DNA of 64,000 bases from Psilocybe azurescens (Eukaryota > Basidiomycota > Agaricomycetes > Agaricales > Agrocybaceae): the NCBI GenBank assembly GCA_023853785.1, contig JAJIRX010000126.1, positions 1 through 64,000 on the forward strand, in the 5' to 3' direction. The notes below the pieces were generated by a model. That model made no database searches and was not told where the DNA came from. It saw only the letters and a list, made by a program, of their open reading frames with translations. Positions 1-11,557 of this stretch are shown one piece after another. The position numbers and the translations under genes were made by a program. Position 1 is the stretch's first letter, and each line of letters begins with the position of its first letter.

Positions 1-1884
1 GCCGGTACATTTCTCTAGCGGTTAACCGAGGTTCAAAAGATGATCATTGGTCGAAACTGTCAAAAAGTATCAGTGTGTATTATGAAATCTTTCAGAGAGA
101 GTTTCCTCGCACATGCTCGCAGCGTGCTCTGCAACCACGGTCCCAAATATATGAGGCTGCCCGCTGCTCAAATAAGAGACCCTCATCATTCACGTATACG
201 ACCCGACCAGCCGATTGGTCCATAAGGATTGTAGTTTAACACTCTGCATCATTTCCGCTCAGAAGAGAGTAAACAGATTATCCTAAGCCATTCTGCATAC
301 CGTCTTATACGCCCTGTCTTCTGTTATACTTCTGGTCCTGATGAACAACTGTCTTGATTTCGTCGGACCTCAGGCTACTGAGGGCATTGAAAACCATGGA
401 GAGCCACATTTGAGAGTTCCTTCGGGCTAGCTACTGCTTATGAAACGCGGCCGGTTATGGCAGCACGTGAGAATTTGGGCAGCACGCACAGGCCATACCA
501 CTGCCAGTGCTGACTGGTGTTTGGTAGTGGAGAAAACAACGAGTTGAACCGATTTGAACGTGCCTTAAGTTTTTCCATCGTTTTGGAAGACAAACAGCGA
601 CCCCTAATTCTTCGAATAAATTTAACGGACAACACTCGTACGCACGCCAGGTCTACAAAAACATCTGAGCTTGCTAATACAATCTCATCCACCTGGTCAT
701 ATTAACTCTGTGTCTTCTTAGCTATCATCAATTCATTGCATCCGAAGGGGAATAGAACCCACCATGTATATGCGACGGGGCACGGCGTCCAGTACGTCCG
801 ATGCGTCACTTACTATTACATTGCTCCATAGCACACCGAATTACATGATCAGGATCGAGGCGATTGCTTTAGGTATCCTACATCAGACTTCCCACCGAAG
901 CCCGGAACAATAGCCACAGTATAATCAGGTAATCTGCTCGTATGAACAAGTTTGTCGCATTTCCAGGAATCCCGAACGTCATAGTCGAGCACTAAGGAGT
1001 AACCCAACACCGGAATGTCTCTGTTTACAATAATCGTTGAGTGATAAATAGAACAAGAGAACAGCCTCGTGCTTCTTTACCTCTACATAGCACTGATATC
1101 AACAAGCTAATCCAGTGGATGCCGATAAAGGTATGATTTGTCAACTTCAGTTCGTTCAACATGAGTACTGCAAGGAATGCTGCCTAACTTAATTATAAGG
1201 GGTCCGATCACAACTTACTGGATTGGTCTATAGATACGCCTTCACGAATTCGTCGCTATAGTAGTCGCAGCCTCGAGATGAAAGGTAAATTTTTTGACAT
1301 TGACAGAAATATCAAGCCTGAGTCAGGCTTGGCGCCTCGGTAGAGTCGGGCCTTGAGTAGCGCAAGACAAGCGGTGTTAGACACGAAAGGACATCAACTC
1401 GCCGACTTTACTGTGTCTCTAGACTGTTAGAGAATATCTGAATGGAAGGGCCGTTGTGGGGACACACATGGTCTGACTTCATTTCGGTGGAGCATAAGTA
1501 GCACGATACTCACTTTCATGGAAAAATATGGGATAAATTTTCAATCGGGACTAACTGACTTCTATTTCACCCCCATTGCGAGCATGTAGCTTGAGTAAAT
1601 ATCAGCACTTGCTTTGTCGTGCGAGCATACTTATCGTTGAGATATCGATTCAATTGATCGCTCACGTCTTCTTGAGAAACTTGTAACAACCCCACAAATA
1701 AATACCTGGCAGGAAAGGTCGGACTGTCTGTCAGAAACGAACTCAAAAGAAGAAATACCCACGCGAAACGGCTAATGAGAGCTCCATAGCTCACGACGAC
1801 GCAAAGAATGGAACATGAGATGAATGATCTGCAGGCGGGTACTTAAGTAGTTTACCAGATACGGAGAAAAAGAAAATCATTCCT
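1..1884. other. Gene-poor left edge
   Basis: No open frame here has an in-frame ATG, recognisable motif or convincing splice pattern. Short open frames around 440-705 and 1567-1794 start only at non-ATG codons or match nothing I know. I see no tandem repeat, terminal inverted repeat or RNA gene. It may be intergenic DNA or decayed coding sequence. Confidence 0.5.
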
Positions 1885-2669
1885 TTACCAGTCGACGAAT
1901 TTCTTGAACGCCTCGAAGCAGCCTAAAATGACCTTGCGGTTGTCGAGAGGGCGCATGCCTTCGGCGAGGCGGCGAAGGGGCCTTTTGATAACAGGGCGGT
2001 GCATGGTGACGACAGTGGGGGTAGCCGGGAATGAGCCTCTTTGGACCGCATCGAGCAGGTCGCGGGATACAGGAATCTTGAAGAAAGTAGGAGCGCTTCC
2101 AATCATCACGATACCCGCCATCTCCTTAAATTCTAGCATTTCTTTGAACCCTAAAGGTTGCGCACGCGGTTGTTGTGTTGGACTGCTGCGATAGCCTCGG
2201 CGACGAGCTGGGAGTGTGGGTCTGCCAGCTTGATGTGGCGCTTGTCTTCTTGCAAAATGAGGAGGATCTCGTAATTGTCCATGACACACACATCAGTGCG
2301 GGTGTGCCACCACTCGCCGCACGTCAACAAGGAGATATCCTTGCGGCTACGAAGATCCCTGCCTACTTTCCTCCCCGCGTAGCCCATCTTCCACAAGAGC
2401 TGCATCGCAAAATCGACGACGGCGGATTCTTCGCCGGGAATAGGACTCATAGCGAGGTCCATGTATCGAAGGACTTGATAGGAGTCGTCTTCAACCACTT
2501 CGTCGGCGGTCAAGTTAGTGGCAAGATCGTTCAGATGCTCGGGGACGGGAAGCTCGTCGGTGCCGAAGAAGGTGGCAGCATCTTGAGGGACGATCGTGAT
2601 GTTGTATGCATCGAGCTCGTTGACGGTCCAGCTATTACCAGTCTGCGCTGTCCTCACGACATTGGCCAT
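1885..2669 (-). pseudogene. Conserved agaricomycete hypothetical protein, one frameshift
   Basis: The start at 2669 has a good Kozak context (ACACCATGG on the minus strand). The first frame runs 172 codons (MANVVRTAQTGN...) and stops at 2151. The neighbouring frame continues with a convincing C-terminus (GIVMIGSAPTFFKIPVS ... RPLDNRKVILGCFEAFKKFV) and ends at 1885, so one frame change near 2150-2165 splits a protein of about 260 residues. It resembles an expanded family of uncharacterised agaricomycete proteins that share a DLAMxPxPxEESAVxDFA-like core, then a VCVMDN...ILLILQEDKRH stretch and a C-terminal MxPLDNR motif. The acidic-Lys strand LILQEDKR recalls the core of PD-(D/E)XK nucleases, but that is only an impression and I assign no function. 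No intron of usual size would repair the frame. It is either a recent pseudogene or a consensus error. Confidence 0.6.
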
Positions 2670-4315
2670 GGTGTTTGACTTGGGGCTTGATCTTCATCAT
2701 GCGGTCTAGGTTCGTTTGCATTTAAGCGAATCGATGAAGTTTCAGGGTCGCATACCTCTTGCCTAAATATGTGGTAGTCCGGTCCGCAGGCATCTCCCGA
2801 TCAACTGGAAGGCTCAGTCCTCAGAGCAGAAATAGCTATATACCACTGTAGCAGGCAGCGTCGGATTTTTAGACTGCCCGCGTAAAGGGTAATGAGGTCA
2901 AGGGGTCATCGGAGATGTAGAATATTCTCGAAGATATTCGAAGCCATCATGGGAACATATGTCCAGCATAGCGATGCTCATGTTCAACTCAATGATTTGC
3001 TCCATTTGAGTCATTGGCTAGGCTCTCTTGCGCCGCAATTCGTAATGAATTTGGAATTTTGGTAGGCAAAACCTTATTTTTTCATAAAGTTTAGAACTCC
3101 GGTCATTCGGGAATAAGTGTTGTGGTTTGTGCTGGTCTGGTGTCCCATATTATTTCACTTTGAGACCAACTTGGGAAGAACTTTAGACGCTCAAAATGAT
3201 GGCCCTGCAAAGAAAATCATAGCGAGGATTTTTTTGTGTGTTACTTGAAACTTACTGGTGTCGACGCCGCGGAATTATTTTAACCTTTCTCTATTAAGTA
3301 GTATTTGCCGGGAGATGCCGTCAGAACCGAAATCATCGGTCAACACGAATTTAGTATTGACAAAAGTCCTCACGACCGTCCACGGGATCCGTTGTCATCA
3401 CCAGCCTCAAAGGAGCATCGAGGCCTCAGGACATCAGATAATCACGGTAAACAGAGTATATCGCGACGATCACGGCGCCCTCGAGCTTGTTGCTGATCTT
3501 GAACAAATGGTCGTGGTCGACATAATATCCGTAGGGGGTCGTGCTAAGGTCGTGCAACACAGCATGCTCTTGATGTGGTGCAGGCAGTTATTTATGGTAG
3601 ATTATCAGAAGGTCCCACAGTTGCTCGACAATCGTGATAGGCCCGAGGAAAGCATTCAAAAGCCCGTCACTTGTACATTACTGCCTGACCCACTTCTATT
3701 TCTAATCAACTCAACGGTGAATGTTAGGAGACCGTAGAGCTAGTCTCTGACTCTCTTTGACCGAGACACTGCCATCATATATGGGGTACGGACCATTCTG
3801 CATCAGTAAGTGAGAGTCCATGAGATTTCCATGGCACTAGCCTTGGCACGAGGGTAATGCATACGCTGCCGCAATGAGGTGTCGGAGCACCAACCACATT
3901 CGGTGATGGACTTTCGCGTCGGGGATGGAATTCACCAGAAAAAGAACCTGTGAGGCATCTCGGAATCGTCCAGCATGGGATCAAGCTAGAATTTAAACAG
4001 GTCAGTTAACAACCCTACACGCAGGTAAATTTTTAAGAACCGTGCATTCCTTGGGAAGGGCCTCATGCACCAAATGAACCCTTAAGGATCGACAGATCTC
4101 GAAAGGTCGCATATTCACAGGCAGTCATTGAAATGTGAAATGCGGATACCATTCTCCCGGAAGAAGGCTTCGATAGCAATTACATATATACAATCCAAAA
4201 CGTGCCATCCAAAGCCCAGACGCAAAGTAGAAAATATAACAGGAACAAGGAAAGAAAGAGAGAAATTTCAAAATCACACCGCAATAGTAGCTACAAACAA
4301 GTCCTGAGATCGGTA
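2670..4315. other. Intergenic region with a possible decayed gene
   Basis: Between the hypothetical gene and the 3' end of the BRCT gene there is no intact gene. On the minus strand about 3290-3740, fragments look protein-like but are broken by stops: GPITIVEQLWDLLIIYHK, then HAVLHDLSTTPYGYYVDHDH and KLEGAVIVAIYSVYRDYLM. These may be remains of one gene that I cannot name. The rest shows nothing recognisable. Confidence 0.35.
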
Positions 4316-7300
4316 TTAATAACTCCCCTGTACAAAATATTCTTCTTTATCCCATTCCATCTCCTGCTTCAGAACGCCAGTGAGTATCAACTCTTGGGTA
4401 TAAATATTCACGGTCCTCGAGGATGTAAGCGGTCTCCAGATAGCGATGTCTTCTTTGCACGAGATGACGTGCCGCGTTGAAGGGGCAGCGTTGATGATTC
4501 GCAGTGTGGGAGTTTGGGACGTTACCTGATGAGTGGCGGAAATGGGTAAGTACATGCTGATCGAAGATAGAACGGGGATTGGGTGGAAGGAATGGGGAAG
4601 GAGAAAGCGAATAACGTTGAACTGACCTGACCACCACACGCTACTACCACGTTCTTCAGCAGCTTCGCGTCAACAGGCACTTTGGGGGTGAGATAGAAAG
4701 TGTGCCCGGCCAAAAGTCCCCCATTCTCGATGAAGTCTTTGGCACGTTTCAGGGCTTGCACGAGGTTGACGCCGTATTTGTTCTCCCCAGATTTATCCTT
4801 GAGAATGAAGTCTTTCTCGGCTGATCGAAGAATAAGTTTAATGTTAGACGAAATGCACAGAGAAAGCAATGTAGAGAAAGGGCGTACGTAGAACTTTTTC
4901 GCTTTTGCACTATCAATCGCCCATTTATCTTGAAGGACCCACGGGGCACGCGATGCCAAAGCACATAGGAACTTTTCGGTCCGGACTACATGTGGAGCGA
5001 GAAGATGCGTGCATTCAGAAGCACGAGCAGTGGTCTTAATTCCCAACTTGCTGAGTGCCTGGAAATAGAACGATGGTTACGGATGTTATTCGTCTAAGGA
5101 GAGGACTGACTGACCCTGACTACATCGTCCGCAAGAGTCACCTGCGTCGTCATAATCACAATGCCATGGCCGGGTAATCTGGTAAAGATATCAATCAGTG
5201 TCGGAATGTCAAGAAGCCCTGGAGAATACATAGAACACATACGATTGATCAACATCCATGTCGTCATCATCCCCCCGCACTCGCTCCCACTTTCGACTTG
5301 CCCTTTTTCGTCGGTCCTGTCCCTGCAACATCGCTGATCCTCCTCCTCTTCGTCTTTCCTCCTCCCTCCGCACTAGCACCGCCCGCGCTCTCGTCTTCAT
5401 CATCTTCCACGACTTTCTTCCTCTTCTCACTAACACCATTCACTCTCACATCCATTTCATCAGCCAATGCAAACGCACTATTCGCATGACTGGACGCGCG
5501 CCTCGCTTTCTTTACCTGAGACTCATAGTGCACTAGGTCGGGCATGATCGTCTCGTGCAGGCGTTGCGTAGCTTTGGCAGCGGCGTTGCGGCGCGGAAGA
5601 GTCATGGAAGGACCTACTGTCGACACAGAGATGGAATCGACGTCGACATCCATCGGCTCAGGAGCAGGTGGCGCAGCGGTGGTTGTCTTCGGTTTGGATT
5701 TAGTGGACGTTGAGATAGCCTTCGACGTTGAAGCGGTTGCGGATATGTTGACATTAGCAGATGTTGCAGTCTTAGATTTCTTTCCTTTCATGGCGGCCGA
5801 GATGGACGTCGACACGGCAGCAGCAGATCGGGAAGGCGTAGCAGCGCTCGCAGAAGCCTGCCCAGCCACCGCCCTGATACTCTCCGTACGCACCAACGCC
5901 CTCGACGCACGAGGACTGACGAGCAGGCTGACTTCATCTTCCTCCTCTGATTCGTTTTCGGAACTGGCGGGCTCCCGTGGTGGTGGTGCTGTAGTTTTTG
6001 GGTTTCGACGACGATTTGGCTTTTGCGCTGGCTTTTGCTTTGGGAGGTTTCGCAGCAGGCCTCTCTTCTTCCTCCTCTTCAGACGACATCTCCACAACCT
6101 TCTTTCCCTTGCCCTTCCCTTTCACGACCACCGACGATGACTCCTTTTCCTTCCCTTTACCCGTCTTCCCTCTACTTGGGGAAAGGTCCAGCGAAGGCAT
6201 TAACACTGAAAGAACACGCTTCGGAGGCGACGGACCGCCCTTCGCACCCTTGCGACGTGGAGGCTCTTCCTCCTCTTCCTCTTCGTCTACTTCAGGTTCG
6301 GTGTCGGATGGCGTCGCGGCTTTCTTCGCGGTTGGTTTGGCCTTGCTCTTGCCGTTGGTCAGCGTAGCCGCAGCATTCGTAGTGGATTTCGCAGATTTCG
6401 ATTTGGCGGCCGGAGTAGACTTGGATTTAGACGCCTTGGACTTCGCAGTCGCCTTCTCCTTCTCTTTCTCCTTCGCGCGCTGTTCAGCCTTGGACAACAT
6501 GAACGGGTTGACAGGAAGTCCGTCGTCCGAATCCTCTTCCTCCTCTTCCACATCGTCATCAACATCCTCCTCCGCGGTCGAATAGACGCGGAGCGGCTTG
6601 GAACGCGCTTTCGGGGGCAGAGGAGGCGGCGGCGGTGTCGAGGGTTTCTTGGCGCGTTTCTTTGGTGGTGGAACCTCTTCTTCCTCTTCCTCGGTGTCTG
6701 CATGCTCTTCCTCATCCTCTTCCTCATCCTCGGACGAGACAGCCGTTTTCTTGCCTCTAGTCTTCGCTGGGGCCTTTTCTGCAGCCTTGCCCTTGGCCTT
6801 CGACTTTGAATTAGCCTTCGAACTCCGAACGACAGTCACTTCCTCCTCGTCATCCTCCGATTCCACCATTCTCTCCTCCTCCTCCTCGCTCAGAGCTGTC
6901 TTCGACTTCTTACTCTTTCCAGTCTTCGCTGCGACCTTGACGCTAGCTTTCAGCGCGGGCTTATCGCTCTCCTTTGTCTTTGCCTTGCCCTTGCCCTTCG
7001 TCTTGGCTATGTCCTTTTGAACTACTACAACATCCGGAACCGCAACCTCAGGCTCGCTCTCGCTCTCAACGTAGACATCCCGCTTCTTCTCCTGCCCGGG
7101 CTTCTTCTTCCGGATCCGCGTGCGCGCATCGCCTTTCACGCGGTTCAGCAGCCCACCACTCGGTGTTGATGTTGTCGCTGAAACCTGGATTACAGGCGCA
7201 GGTGTAGGTGCAGCCGATATTGCGGGTGCGGGTGCATGTTTGGCAGGCGTCTGGTCGGCGCGCTTCTCGAGCTCGACGGTGAGGCGCCGCGCGAGAGGCT

Positions 7301-10300
7301 TCTTCTTCGTCGCCGGTGCTGGTGGTTCGTCTGGTGGTTCGTCGTCGTCGGAAGACTGCACGCGTTTGGAAGCCTTCCCGTTCGTAGCCTGCTTGCTCCC
7401 TTTCGCCTTGCCCTCTTTAGATTTGGATTTGGATTTGGATTTGGACGTGGATTTGGTGGGAGAGCGGGGTGCAGGCGCCAGATCTGCATCCGTGTCTACG
7501 TCCATGGCCCCCTCCACCTCAGATTCCCCAGAGTTGGATGCAGGCGGTTGCTCCCTTCTCGACTTCGTCTTTGGTTTCGTCTTTGCTGTTGTCTTTTGTA
7601 CAAGCACGGGCAAATCTTCATCCTCCTGATGTTCCACCTCTTTTCAGGTTCAGGTGCGGATTCGGATTCAGACTCGGTCACAGACTCGGGCTCCGGCATG
7701 GGCTTTGATTTCGATTTCGATTTCGCTGTCGTCGATGTCGCCTTCTGCTTTGATTTCGGCTTTGAATCGGATTTCGCCTTCGCCTTAACATTCGCCGGCC
7801 TCTCCTCCTCCTCGACATCCTCCACCTCCCGTTCCTCCTCCTCCTCATCTGACACCACCCCTTCTTCCCGTTCGCCTTGGCTTTGCTTTTCTTAGAAGCA
7901 GGGACGTACGTCGGCTTCACAGGCGAGCTCGCGCTTGGCCTCCCTCCCGCTTTCTCCTTCCCTTTCGTCTTTTCTTTCGATGTGGATTTCGGAGTCTCTT
8001 TCGAGGCGGACTTTGATTTCTGGGGCGTTAACGCCCGAATTTCCTCTTCCATGTCGACGTCCATATCCATACCATCGCCGACGAGATCGTCCACGACTTG
8101 CTTCATGCTTTCGTCCGTCCCGTTCGGGGCTGCAGCTCCATCCCCGCCTCCGCCTCCGCGCCCTCTCTCTGTTGCTCTCTCTGTTGCTCTTGCTCCTGCG
8201 CTCGCTGGCGCTCACGCGCCTCCTCCGCCTCATCGTCCTCGCTGTTGCCCAGCTCATCCCCCTCCTCCGCAAGCTCCTCCGCCTCCTGCTCAATTCTACC
8301 CAGCTCCCTCTCCTCCTCCTCTTCCTCAATCACAGCCACATCCCCCGCCTCTCCGCCCTTACCAACGCGCCCCCACCCACCCTCCCCACCCCGCCCCACC
8401 CGCCGCTGATCCCATTCCGCACGCCGACGCTGACGCCGCGCTCGCCGAGGCGGCGGCTCCAGTCGTCGCCCGGCGCGAAGAGGATGTACTTGGCGTGCGC
8501 GGGCGTGAGGTTGCGCCACGCGATGAAGCAGTCCTCGAGCCAGGTGTGGTTCACGATGGGGATGGACCACGACGCGGCTTTGGCGGCTTTGGTGCCGGAT
8601 GTGCTGCGGAGTGCGGTGGTGAGTATGCGGTGAAGGGAGGAAGAGGGAGGAAAGGAAAGAAAAATACTCACTACGCTGCGACGAGCACCGTGTTCTGGCC
8701 GGACATGCTGGGCGTGAACGTCGCGCCCATCGCGAAGACGAGCTTCTTGATGTATTCGCGCGCCTCGCCCGTGTAATTCGTAACAGTGATCACCTGTATG
8801 TATTTAATCAATCAGCGTCGTCAGCATCATCTTCGTTTGTTCGTTAGCGCAAGCCCCTCTTTTGAAGGAAAGAATACCTTCGAAGGAAGGAAGGAAGCAG
8901 AGAACAAAAAAGCACGCGCACTCACATGATGATAAAACCCCTCAATCCGTCTCTTCGGCACCGGATAATGCAGCAGCTGGTTCATCGGGTGCGAGAGCAC
9001 GCCGCACGCCTGCACGTGGAACAGCCAGGCGAGCGTGCCGATGAGCTTGTGTGTGCGCACGGCCTGTGGGTGTGGGTGTGGGTGTGGGTGTGGGTGTGCG
9101 GGTGCGGGTGGGAGTGTGAATGAGTGAGTGAGTGAGAGCGAATGTCGTGTGTTTATAGCGTTTTTTTGAGGAAGAGCAAGGAATGACGAGAGGGAAAAAG
9201 AAATAGAGTTCACGTCAGCATCGTCAGTTTAGCTTAGTTTTCAAAAGTAAAAGTGAAAAGCAAAAAGTAATACGGAAATGAAGCGTGTGGGACGCGATTG
9301 GAAGTAGAGGACGAGCACGAATAAAAGCGCACATCCACAACCCCACCCACAACTAAAAACGCAAAGAGAAGACACGAACCTGGACATACCCCCTCCCTCC
9401 CGCCACCGCGTCACCAGCACATCGCACTCCGGGACCTTCTCCGCCTCGCGCCGGCGCCGCCTGCGTTCCTGGCCCGAGAGGGTACGGGGCCCGCCAAACG
9501 CAGCGTTCGTCGCGTTCCCTTGTCCTTGTGCGTTCCCATTCTCGTTCTTCTGCTGTTCACCCGCATCCGCACCCGCCTTTTCCTTCTCCTTCTCCCCGCC
9601 CGCATCCGCACCCTCCTTTCCCTCTCCCTGTTCTTGCTCCTGCTCCTGCTCATCCGCATCCTCGTCCCCCTCATACCTTACCACGACCCCGCCCGCGCGC
9701 TCGATCCCGGCCTGCACACTATCGCGGCGCGCGCCGGTGAGCTGCAGCGTGCGCGAGAGCAGGATGCGGCGGCCCTGCCATACATTTATGTTTACGTTGC
9801 TGTTCGTCGCTATCGTCGTCGTCGTCGGCTGCGCTGGATTTGCGGTGGAAGCCGTTGGCGCGGGGAGCGCAGAGGACGCAGGGACCAGCATCGACGATGC
9901 AGGGGGGAGCGGGAGCACACCCGCCGCATCCGCCTCCGCGTGGACATCGGGCGCCCCGAGGACGAGCGCGAGGTCCGCGTCGGAGGGCGGCGCCGCGTGC
10001 CCCATCGCGGGCGTAAACCGCGCGGCGGTGATGTACAGGTTGCGCTTGATGCGCGCCCGCTCTGCGTCGATCTCCGTCGGCGGGTCTTGGTCCTGCGAGG
10101 CCGTCTGTCCCTGTCCCAGTCCCAGCCCCGCTTTCTGCTTCTGTTTCTGTTTCTCCTTGTCTTTGTCTTTATCCTTGTCTTTCTGGCTCCCAAGCAGCGC
10201 GTCCGGGCCCACCCGCAACACCCGCGGGTCGGGCCACTCATACCCTGCCTCCTCCAGCCCCTCACACCCATCCTCACCGAATCATCAAACCAGTGCGGGA

Positions 10301-11066
10301 GGAGCACCTTCACACCTGTATCCGGCTTGAAGTGCATCGCGGTCGCGTACTCTGCGCTGTCCGCGTGCAGGGCAAAGAGATGGGTGACCTCGCGCGTGAG
10401 CGCGGCGCGCCACTGGCCGCCGAGCGCGGGGATGCCCGCGGAGAGCGTGAGCGTGTCGGCGGGGGCAGGGAGGCGGCGGCGCTGGCGACGATGCCGGAGA
10501 AGAGGGCCGCGGGGTCGGCGGAGTAGTGTGAGGGGCTGGTGGGGTGGGGGCGTCAGCACAAAATCATCGTGAACAGCGAAAACAGGAAGAGGGAAGAGGG
10601 AGGCAAGACAGGGAGAAGGAGGAGAAGGGGGAAGAGAAGAGACTCACTGCTGCAGCTTGCCCAGCACCACACTCCGCTCGACCCAGCGCGGCGTGACGAC
10701 ATCGACGCTGCGCCGCTCCTCGCCCGTGACCGCGTCGGGGACGCCGGACCCCGCCTCCTGCGCGCGGCGCAGCGCGATGTCCTCCCACCCCGGGAAGCGC
10801 AGCGAGTCGGAGACCACTATCGTCAGGGCCGGGTCCTTCGTCGGGCTGGGAGTTGGTGTACTGGCATCTTGGGCTGGTGTGTCTTTGGCGGCGGAGGCGG
10901 GGTGGGACGGGGAGGAGGGGAGGGCGGGGCAGGGGGATGAGCCAGGGAGGGGATGGGGAATGGCGCGGGTGCCGCCGTTCGCTTGGAGGAGGGCGTCGAG
11001 GTTCGCGATGAGCGTCGGGGGGAGGGACGGCGAGATGTGGTATACTGTTGTGGCGAAGAGGGACAT
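4316..11066 (-). CDS. RTT107: RTT107/Brc1-like multi-BRCT genome-maintenance scaffold
   Basis: Large minus-strand gene, start MSLFATTVYH at 11066, stop at 4316. Inferred exons: 11066-10648, 10535-9390, 9063-8936, 8793-8672, 8603-5243, 5178-5115, 5058-4888, 4820-4627, 4525-4316, with GT-AG introns. BRCT blocks in order: N-terminal (MSLFATTVYHISPSLP), a second with LPHWFDDSV, a third (GRRILLSRTLQLTGARRD ... ECDVLVTRW), and a fourth spanning THKLIGTLAWLFHVQ, VTNYTGEAREYIKKLVF and IVNHTWLEDCFIAWRNLTP. Then about 1,000 residues of low-complexity Lys/Ser/Glu linker, then a C-terminal pair (VTLADDVVRALSKLGIKTT, KWAIDSAKAKKFY; GHTFYLTPKVPVDAKLLKNV ... LRIINAAPSTRHVISC). This is the layout of fungal Rtt107/Brc1, which binds gamma-H2A at damaged replication forks. 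At about 1,900 residues it is roughly twice the yeast size because of the linker. Frame changes fall near 10285, 8400, 8130, 7860, 7635 and 5995, mostly at homopolymers. Confidence 0.8.
9065..9111. repeat. (GTGGGT)n hexanucleotide microsatellite in an RTT107-like intron
   Basis: About six units of GTGGGT on the plus strand, so CCCACA on the transcript, lie just upstream of the acceptor of the intron before the exon at 9063. The pyrimidine-rich strand probably serves as the splice polypyrimidine tract. Confidence 0.8.
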
Positions 11067-11557
11067 GTGGCGCGTGTGAATGAGTCGAGTCAGAGTCGTC
11101 GTGTGTCCAGAACTGAGGTTGATAAGCAGGAAAGTAGAAAGGGAGGCGCGTAAGATGGGTGATATAGACGGCGCTAGCAGCAATATTGAGCGCTTAACAT
11201 GAAGATGAGGAGTAGCCTGTGGTAGTGGAAGAGAGAAAAAAGCGCGTGACTGTTGATTCAAATCCAATCGGAGTCACAAATTGTCATCGTTGTATGGTTG
11301 TGCTTGGATTCGAGCCTGACGGGCTTTTCGATCCGCGTCACGTCATGATCGTTTCCTCTTGTGAGCGAACGAGCGTGATCTCCACGTCCATTGACAACAT
11401 TACACTCCGTCTAAATGCAACTCTGATTCTGCCTGTCTTATTATAACAACTCAACCTAACCCAGTGCAGGCTGCCAGGTCAAGCAAGCGGCTCCCCGCCA
11501 ACCCACAAGCCTTATCTCTTCTCTTCTCTTCTCCCTGCTCCACTCCACCGCACAACC
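11067..11557. promoter_or_regulatory. Divergent intergenic region between RTT107-like gene and GDT1 copy A
   Basis: The two start codons face away from each other 491 bp apart, so both promoters must lie here. The right half (from about 11290) is the head sequence repeated upstream of the other GDT1 copies. It includes a block near 11410-11470 that is nearly identical in units 3 and 5, and a pyrimidine leader (CTTCTC repeats) before the ATG. No clear TATA box was found. Confidence 0.45.

Noticed and set aside
1567..1794. Minus-strand 75-codon frame with a hydrophobic N-terminus that might be a secreted peptide
   Set aside because: No in-frame ATG; starts only at GTG, and no homolog recognised.
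5544..7629. Several plus-strand Ser/Phe/Asp-rich open frames over the linker
   Set aside because: They are antisense images of Lys/Glu/Ser repeats; no independent start context or conserved motif.
9065..9111. GTGGGT repeats considered as a telomere-like sequence
   Set aside because: The basidiomycete telomere repeat is usually TTAGGG; this tract lies in an intron next to a splice acceptor and is an ordinary microsatellite.
9520..10572. Long plus-strand open frame (350 codons) opposite the RTT107-like gene
   Set aside because: Arg/Leu-rich shadow of GC-rich coding sequence on the minus strand; the minus strand carries the BRCT motifs and splice sites.
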